From the NCBI RefSeq assembly GCF_000801315.1, contig NZ_CP010054.1, positions 2,728,001 to 2,792,000 of the forward strand: DNA of 64,000 nucleotides. The letters are read 5' to 3'. Shown here in pieces: positions 58,871 through 64,000 of this stretch (positions are counted from its first letter, which is position 1; each line of letters starts with the position of its first letter). The notes below the pieces were generated by a model, which had not been told where the DNA came from, made no database searches, and worked only from the letters and a program-made list of their open reading frames with translations. The position numbers and the translations under genes are program-made. The stretch is from Hymenobacter sp. DG25B. GTDB lineage: Bacteria > Bacteroidota > Bacteroidia > Cytophagales > Hymenobacteraceae.

Positions 58871-59200
58871 ATGCGCACTCTATCCCGCCTTTCGCTTTTT
58901 CTATTGCTATCCGCCGGCCTGCTGAGTGGCTGCGCCCACGAGGAAGCTGCCCCGGCTTGTGCTACTTTGGTAACCGTGCGTGATTTAACCGGCCTCGACG
59001 GCTGCCGCATGGTGCTGGAGCTAGAGGACGGCCAGCGCCTGGAGCCCCACGGTTCTGCCTGGCAGGCCTATACCCCGCACGATGGGGAACAACTATATGT
59101 GGCGTATGAATATGACTCCATGGTCAGTATTTGTATGGTGGGAGAAACGGTGCGAATAACCTGCATTCAACCCGCATCTACCTCCTCGCCGCAAAATTAA
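58871..59200 (+). CDS. small lipoprotein of unknown function
   Basis: 109 residues. Signal with lipobox LFLLLSAGLLSGC, then a small beta-rich domain (CATLVTVRDLTGLDGCRMVL; GEQLYVAYEYDSMVSICMVG; ETVRITCIQP) with several Cys residues. ATG at 58871; an in-frame start at 58793 adds nothing recognisable. It resembles small META/NigD-like OB-fold lipoproteins of Bacteroidota, without firm evidence. Followed by a strong bidirectional terminator. Confidence 0.7.
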   Translation: MRTLSRLSLFLLLSAGLLSGCAHEEAAPACATLVTVRDLTGLDGCRMVLELEDGQRLEPHGSAWQAYTPHDGEQLYVAYEYDSMVSICMVGETVRITCIQPASTSSPQN

Positions 59201-59227
59201 CGTTGGTTTACTGAGCCCACTTTTCAC

Positions 59228-59266
59228 ATAAAAAAAGCCTCTGTGCTACACAGAGGCTTTTTTTGT
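59228..59266. terminator. bidirectional intrinsic terminator
   Basis: AAAAAAAGCCTCTGTG-CTA-CACAGAGGCTTTTTTT, a perfect stem flanked by A- and T-runs, between the small lipoprotein gene and the convergent oligoendopeptidase gene. Confidence 0.92.
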
Positions 59267-59281
59267 GCGGAAGAAAATACC

Positions 59282-61018
59282 CTACAGTTTAGCCATTTCA
59301 TCGTGCACGAAATCGGCCAGCGTGCGCAGGTACTCGGTGCTAAAATCAAAGCGGATGCCCGCAGCGGCGTATATCTCGCCGATGGGTGCCGTGTAGCCCA
59401 ACGCCAGGGCGCGTTTGTAAGCCGCCAGGCCTTGCTGCGGATTCTGACGGAAGTTGCGCCAAACCGCAATGGCTCCCAGCTGGGCCATGGCGTATTCTAT
59501 GTAATAGAACGGCACTTCATAGAGGTGCAGCTGCTTTTGCCAGAGGTAAGGCTTATACTTCTCCAGTCCCTGCCAGCTCACGGTGCGCTGGTTGAACTCG
59601 TTGAAGATAGTCATCCAGCTTTGGTGCCGTTCCTGCTCCGTATGCTGCGGATTCTCGTAGACCCAGTGCTGAAACTTATCAATGGTAGCTACCCACGGGA
59701 AGGTTTCCAATACGCTTTCCAGGTGGGTTTTCTTGGCGCGGCGCAGTTCCTCTGGGTCAGAGAAAAACACATCCCAATGGTCCATACTCATTAGCTCCAT
59801 GCTCATGGAGGCCAGCTCAGCTACTTCGGATGGCGGATGCTTATCGGCGGAAAGTGGCAGGCGGCGTGTGAGGAAGCTATGTACAGCGTGGCCGCCTTCG
59901 TGCAGCATGGTTACTACATCGCGCAGCGAAGAGGTGGCATTCATGAAAATGAACGGCACGCCGGTTTCATCCAGTGGGTAGTTGTAGCCGCCCGGAGCTT
60001 TCCCCTTGCGCGACTCCAGATCCAGATTACCCATTTGGCGCATAGTGCGCAGACAGTCGCTCAGAAAAGGGTCGAGGCGCTCGAATACGGTAATAGTTTT
60101 TTCCAGTAGTTCCTCGCCGGTTTCAAAAGGGTGCAGGGGCGCTTTGCCACTCACGTCCACATCCAGGTCCCAGGGGCGCAGCTCGGGCAGGGCCAGATCC
60201 TGGCGGCGGGCCAGGTCTAAGTCGTCAATGAGCGGCACTACGGTTTCCCGGATAGCCTGGTGGAAATGCTTACAGTCCTGCGGGGTGTAGTCGAAGCGGC
60301 CGAGGGCCGCGAACATATAGTCGCGGAAGTTGGGGAAGTCGGCGTTCAGGGCCATCTGGTGGCGTAGCTGCACCAGCTCAGTGAAGAGCTTATCCAGGGG
60401 CACGGCATCCTGCAGACGGCGCTCCTGCACGGCCCGGTAGGCTTCTTCGCGCACGGAGCGTTTGGGGTTTTTCAGCCGGTCGGCGGCGCGGGGCAGGGTT
60501 ATTTCCTCGCCATCCAGCGTTACCGTCATGGCGCCCACGGTAGCGGCATATTGCTGCTGCTTGGTGCTGATTTCGGTTTTGAGCGGAATATTCGCTTCGC
60601 GGTAGATTTCCAGGGCCTGGCGCACCGAGCGAATAAACACGCGGTAGCGCTGCGGATCCAGCTGCCCCAGGTACTCCGAGGCCATCATCTTTTCGTTGAG
60701 AGCGTGGTCGTAGGGGGCTACTTTGGGCTCAATCTCACTTACAAAGTATTGAAACGCCTCCGCCCGACCGGCATCCTGCGTGTCGCAGGTCATGCGAATA
60801 TAGCGCCAGGCCATGTCCTCGCTAAGCACACTTTCCAGCTCACTGCGGTCCAATAGCCACCGTTCCAGCTCGGCGGCCGAGTGCAGGTCCCGTTCTCGCA
60901 GCTCAATAAAATAAGGCTCGAGAGTAGCCCAGTCACTTACCAGAAAACTCTCGGGCAAGTAATGACGGGGTGGGCGCTGGGTATCGGTAGCCAGGGCGGT
61001 TTCGGGGGAGTGTACCAT
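59282..61018 (-). CDS. M3-family oligoendopeptidase (PepF/PepB type)
   Basis: 578 residues. Zinc metalloprotease motif MLHEGGHAVHSFLTRRLPL (HExxH variant HEGGH) with the downstream Glu in LASMSMELMSM. The C-terminal signature FYYIEYAMAQLGAIAVWRNF is typical of the M3B oligoendopeptidase F group, as is the N-terminal SDWATLEPYFIELRERDLHS. These cytoplasmic enzymes hydrolyse peptides of about 5-20 residues. It lies between the paa operon and paaE on the minus strand. No functional link to phenylacetate is evident. Confidence 0.9.
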   Translation of the reverse strand: MVHSPETALATDTQRPPRHYLPESFLVSDWATLEPYFIELRERDLHSAAELERWLLDRSELESVLSEDMAWRYIRMTCDTQDAGRAEAFQYFVSEIEPKVAPYDHALNEKMMASEYLGQLDPQRYRVFIRSVRQALEIYREANIPLKTEISTKQQQYAATVGAMTVTLDGEEITLPRAADRLKNPKRSVREEAYRAVQERRLQDAVPLDKLFTELVQLRHQMALNADFPNFRDYMFAALGRFDYTPQDCKHFHQAIRETVVPLIDDLDLARRQDLALPELRPWDLDVDVSGKAPLHPFETGEELLEKTITVFERLDPFLSDCLRTMRQMGNLDLESRKGKAPGGYNYPLDETGVPFIFMNATSSLRDVVTMLHEGGHAVHSFLTRRLPLSADKHPPSEVAELASMSMELMSMDHWDVFFSDPEELRRAKKTHLESVLETFPWVATIDKFQHWVYENPQHTEQERHQSWMTIFNEFNQRTVSWQGLEKYKPYLWQKQLHLYEVPFYYIEYAMAQLGAIAVWRNFRQNPQQGLAAYKRALALGYTAPIGEIYAAAGIRFDFSTEYLRTLADFVHDEMAKL

Positions 61019-61057
61019 TGCAAAAGAGTTTTCGCGGAAGAATACCCTAAGGATAAT

Positions 61058-62167
61058 TTAACCGATTTCGATAACAACGTCACTGGTGAGGGGGTGGCCC
61101 ACGCATACCAGCACATAACCTTGCTTCATTTCGGCGTCGGATAATCCTTCGCGCTCATCCAAATGTACTTTGCCGGACAGGCATTTCCCACGGCAGGCTG
61201 TACATAAACCGGCCTGGCAGGAATACGGCAAGTCAATATCCTGATCCAGAGCGGCTTCTAGAATAGTCTGGTTGGCCGCTACGGCTACGGAATACTCCGA
61301 TCCTTCATACTGAATGGTAACGGTCCGGGGCTGATTGGCATCATCTTCCGCCGCTACTGAAACATCTCCGTGGCCATTGGGCTGGTTGGCAGCCACTTCA
61401 CTGGAGTCGGCGGCGGCCATGAAGCTTTCACGGTGAATGTTGGCGGCCGGCACACCCAGCAGTTCCAAAGCCGCTTTGGCTTCGGCCATCATGCCATCGG
61501 GGCCGCAAAGGAAATACTCGGCCTGCTCGGCCGGGAACTGGTGGCGCTGCTCCAGAATACGCAGCAGCATGGTGCGGTTGAGGCGCCCGGTATGCTGGTG
61601 CGCCGCTACGGGCTGCTTGGGCTGGGTGTAAATATGCTCTACCTGTAGGCGGCCGGCATAGCGGGCTTCCAGCTGCGCCAGCTGCTGCCGGAAAATAACA
61701 GATTCTTCATTGCGGTTGCCGTACACCAGCAGCACGTGGCTCTCGGGCTCCTCCTGCAGCACGGCTTTCAGCATGCTCATGAGGGGCGTAATACCGCTGC
61801 CGGCCCCTACCAACACCAACGAGCGGGCTGTTTTAGCGCCGGTTTTGAGCGTAAAATTGCCCAACGGAGCCATTACCTCCATTTGCTGGCCTACCTTCAC
61901 CGTATCCAGCAGATAGTTGCTGACCAGGCCCCCGGGCACCCGCTTTACCGTAACCGAGAGCCGCGGCGCTTCGTTAGGCGTGCTGCTAAGCGAATACGAG
62001 CGGCGTTCTTTCTTTCCTCCGGCACCACAGGGTAAAATCAAGGTCAGAAACTGACCAGGCTGACAGGCAATAGGTTGGCGCTCAGGATGCTCTAGGTGGA
62101 TGGTAACGGCGTCGGGGGTTTCCTGGGTGAGTTCAACGACGTTAAGGGTAAGGTAAGGAGAGCTCAT
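61058..62167 (-). CDS. paaE: PaaE, phenylacetyl-CoA epoxidase reductase
   Basis: 369 residues. FAD domain (ERRSYSLSSTP, the RxYS motif), NAD(P)-binding domain (LVGAGSGITPLMSMLKAVL, YFLCGPDGMM) and a C-terminal plant-type [2Fe-2S] ferredoxin domain with CQAGLCTACRGKC. Passes electrons from NADPH to the PaaABC di-iron centre. Separated from paaABCD by two lipoprotein genes and the oligoendopeptidase and carried on the opposite strand, so it needs its own promoter. Other family members (Hmp- or KshB-like) are possible, but the paa context favours PaaE. Confidence 0.85.
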   Translation of the reverse strand: MSSPYLTLNVVELTQETPDAVTIHLEHPERQPIACQPGQFLTLILPCGAGGKKERRSYSLSSTPNEAPRLSVTVKRVPGGLVSNYLLDTVKVGQQMEVMAPLGNFTLKTGAKTARSLVLVGAGSGITPLMSMLKAVLQEEPESHVLLVYGNRNEESVIFRQQLAQLEARYAGRLQVEHIYTQPKQPVAAHQHTGRLNRTMLLRILEQRHQFPAEQAEYFLCGPDGMMAEAKAALELLGVPAANIHRESFMAAADSSEVAANQPNGHGDVSVAAEDDANQPRTVTIQYEGSEYSVAVAANQTILEAALDQDIDLPYSCQAGLCTACRGKCLSGKVHLDEREGLSDAEMKQGYVLVCVGHPLTSDVVIEIG

Positions 62168-62341
62168 TCGGGTGGTGAACTGACTAAAAAAAGGTTTACG
62201 TAGACGGAAGGCCCACGGATTTTAAGCGGGCTGCAAAGTACGGGATTCTGCACCGTTCGTTTTAGCTTGGTGCCCGCATTTTACACTGGTACATCTCCAA
62301 ATTTTACATCTGCCGGGCTTCGGCCTTACTTTCTCCCATTT

Positions 62342-63031
62342 ATGTCTGCACTTGCCCAGCTGCTGGAACGCCATCAGCACGAATTTGGTCCGGTTCTGCC
62401 CGTTGATCTGAATGCTCCCGAAGTTACCCGCCTGGATTTTACCGCCGCCAATTCGGTGGTAGCGCGGGCTGACCTGCGCGACACGGCTGCTTTTGAAGCG
62501 TTGGTACAACAGCTTTTAGCTGATAAAGAAGCGGCTATTGGCGTGGGCGGCTACCTGGAGAACCGGGTTATATACCGCCGGAGCCCGGAGTTGTTCGGCG
62601 ACGCGGCCCGGCCCCGCTCCCTGCACCTGGGCGTAGATATCTGGCTGCGGGCCGGCACCCCCGTGCTGGCACCGCTGGATGCCGTGATACATAGCGTGGA
62701 AGACAACGAAGGTTTTGGCAATTACGGCCCTACTGTTATTCTACAGCATCAGCTGGAAGACACTACCTTCTACACCCTCTACGGCCACCTGACCCGCCGC
62801 GAAACCGCCCTGCTACGCCCCGGCATGACGGTGGAAAAGGGCGTAGCCTTCACGGAAGTGGGCCCCGCGCCCGAAAATGGCGACTGGCCCCCTCACCTGC
62901 ACTTTCAGATTATTGCGGATATGCAGGACTACGTAGGCGACTACCCCGGCGTAGCACTACCGGAAGAGCGGGAAAAGTGGGCGGAGCTCTGCCCCGACCC
63001 TAACCTGATTCTCCAGAGCCAGTGGCTCTAA
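62342..63031 (+). CDS. M23-family peptidase (LytM-like)
   Basis: 229 residues. Zinc ligands RSLHLGVDIW (HxxxD), later HLHFQ, plus YTLYGHLTRRE; all expected residues of an active LytM endopeptidase are seen. No signal peptide is visible after ATG 62342 (MSALAQLLERHQHEFGPVLP), so the location is uncertain: cytoplasmic, or exported by another route. In Bacteroidota such M23 domains can be fused to, or neighbours of, aminotransferase and kinase modules, but none is here. Divergent from paaE. Confidence 0.82.
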   Translation: MSALAQLLERHQHEFGPVLPVDLNAPEVTRLDFTAANSVVARADLRDTAAFEALVQQLLADKEAAIGVGGYLENRVIYRRSPELFGDAARPRSLHLGVDIWLRAGTPVLAPLDAVIHSVEDNEGFGNYGPTVILQHQLEDTTFYTLYGHLTRRETALLRPGMTVEKGVAFTEVGPAPENGDWPPHLHFQIIADMQDYVGDYPGVALPEEREKWAELCPDPNLILQSQWL

Positions 63032-63050
63032 CCGAACCTTCTATTTATGA

Positions 63051-63106
63051 AGCACCAGCAAAAGCCCGGCTCTCATTCCACTGAGAGCCGGGCTTTTGCT
63101 GGTGCT
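63051..63106. terminator. bidirectional intrinsic terminator
   Basis: A 25-bp perfect stem (AGCACCAGCAAAAGCCCGGC onward) around the loop TTCCAC, followed by TTTTG. Shared by the M23 gene and the convergent LolC/E-type gene. Confidence 0.9.
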
Positions 63107-63131
63107 TTTGAATACGGATTAGTTACCTGGA

Positions 63132-64000
63132 TTAATCAAACTTAATAGCGACAACCGGCTTGATGCGGGAAATCAGGAAGGTGGGAATGAGTACGGCCAG
63201 CAGGGACATTCCGAAAGTAGCCACGTTCAGCAGCACAATGATGAGCGGGTCCCAGTGAATCGGCACCCGATCCATGTAGTAGTTCTCGGGGTCGAGGGGG
63301 ATGATGTGGAAAAAGTACTGAATGGCGCAGAAGCCCAGGCCAATGAGGTTGCCGTACAAAATGCCTTTGATGGTCAGATTCAGCCCCCGGAAAAAGAACA
63401 TGCTCCGGATCTGGTTATCGGTGGCACCAATGGCCTTTAGCACCCCAATCATGTTGGTGCGCTCCAGAATCATGATGAAGATGGTAGCCACCATGTTAAA
63501 GGTCGCCACAAACACAATCAGCAGCAGGAAGATTACCACGTTGCGGTTCAGTAGCTGCAGCCAGTCGAAGAGCTGCGCATATTCCTCCGTGATTTTATCC
63601 AGCTTCAGGTCGTAGCGCAGGTTTTCGTACAGCTCATCGGCTACGGGGTCCAGCTGATTGAAGTCCTTGAGGACCACTTCCATGCCGCCTACCAGTGAGT
63701 CGGGCCAGGCATTGAGGTCCCGGATCTGGCGAATGTCGCCGATGACGTAGACTTCATCAAACTCATCCAGGCCGGTTTGGTAGATGCCGCTCACGGTAAA
63801 GCGCCGGATGCGGGGCGGATTCTGGATAAAGTAGAACAGGGCATCGTCGCCCACTTTCAGGCGTAGCTTATCAGCTACTTTGCGGGAAAGCAGGACTTCC
63901 TCGGATGCAGCCGTATCGGGGAAGGTAATGAAGCGGCCGGCCACCAGATTCTGGCGCATGAGCGAGGGGCTTTTCCGCTCATCAATGCCCTTCAATACCA
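63132..64000 (-). CDS. LolC/LolE-type ABC permease (N-terminus outside window)
   Basis: The frame is open to the right edge, so only about 289 C-terminal residues are visible. A periplasmic beta-rich domain (LSRKVADKLRLKVGDDALFY, MEVVLKDFNQLDPVADELYE) is followed by the FtsX-type domain with about three TM helices: NRNVVIFLLLIVFVATFNMV, the coupling motif ERTNMIGVLKAIGATDNQIR and the end LIPTFLISRIKPVVAIKFD. LolC/E extract lipoproteins from the inner membrane with LolD. Bacteroidota have several FtsX-like paralogues, so LolC or LolE cannot be told apart here. Confidence 0.88.
   Translation of the reverse strand, partial: VLKGIDERKSPSLMRQNLVAGRFITFPDTAASEEVLLSRKVADKLRLKVGDDALFYFIQNPPRIRRFTVSGIYQTGLDEFDEVYVIGDIRQIRDLNAWPDSLVGGMEVVLKDFNQLDPVADELYENLRYDLKLDKITEEYAQLFDWLQLLNRNVVIFLLLIVFVATFNMVATIFIMILERTNMIGVLKAIGATDNQIRSMFFFRGLNLTIKGILYGNLIGLGFCAIQYFFHIIPLDPENYYMDRVPIHWDPLIIVLLNVATFGMSLLAVLIPTFLISRIKPVVAIKFD

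Noticed and set aside
1-64000. CRISPR array, rRNA operon, intact prophage, complete insertion sequence or defence operon
   Set aside because: No regularly spaced repeats, no rRNA-like stretches and no transposase or phage structural genes were seen; only the single recombinase and HsdR relics.

Overview
The window looks like chromosomal DNA of a GC-rich Bacteroidota of the Cytophagales, most likely Hymenobacter or a close relative. This is inferred from the gene content and from the lack of clear Shine-Dalgarno sequences. Several starts have a TAnnTTTG -7 element close upstream, the promoter signature of Bacteroidota.

Region by region. 0-8.9 kb: iron-related genes (Dps, VIT-like carrier), a MOSC protein, a secreted S15/CocE hydrolase, an RtcB RNA ligase, a J-domain-like protein, an alpha/beta hydrolase and a PD-(D/E)XK protein. 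9-11.7 kb: a minus-strand mlaEFD lipid-transport operon. 11.8-26.1 kb: a stress block with four tandem-domain universal stress proteins, an FNR-like regulator, an HTH-less cyclic-nucleotide-binding-fold protein, an AMP-phosphorylase-type enzyme paired with an archaeal-type PRPP synthetase, an MBL/beta-CASP nuclease, a DUF1003 protein, a P2-type cation ATPase and an L,D-transpeptidase. FNR-box-like palindromes lie in two of its intergenic regions, so I read it as an oxygen- or redox-responsive dormancy module. 26.1-37.7 kb: small unknown genes, an orphan ABC ATPase, a SAM methyltransferase, a UvrA2 paralogue, a TMEM175 channel, an OmpA-family protein, and a membrane-protein operon with its own winged-helix regulator and two matching 15-bp operators.

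37.8-48.5 kb: a probable acquired or rearranged island. It starts with a frameshifted tyrosine-recombinase remnant and ends with a type I restriction (HsdR) remnant beside tRNA-Lys. Between them lies a de novo nucleotide synthesis cluster, pyrB-pyrC-purE-purK-carA-carB, preceded by a leader with a strong intrinsic terminator that looks like an attenuator. purE/purK resemble Burkholderiales proteins while carA/carB look Bacteroidota-like, so the cluster seems mosaic.

48.6-64 kb: a TPR/SH3 protein, an SDR enzyme, the rRNA methyltransferase RlmD, an AT-rich orphan gene, thiL, and the phenylacetyl-CoA epoxidase genes (a TetR/PaaR-like repressor with a clear operator, paaA, a duplicated-domain paaB, paaC, paaD, and a detached paaE). 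After these come lipoproteins, an oligoendopeptidase, an M23 protein and the C-terminal part of a LolC/E-type permease. Several intergenic gaps hold long inverted repeats typical of dispersed palindromic elements. All family names come from reading the translations; no database search was possible.
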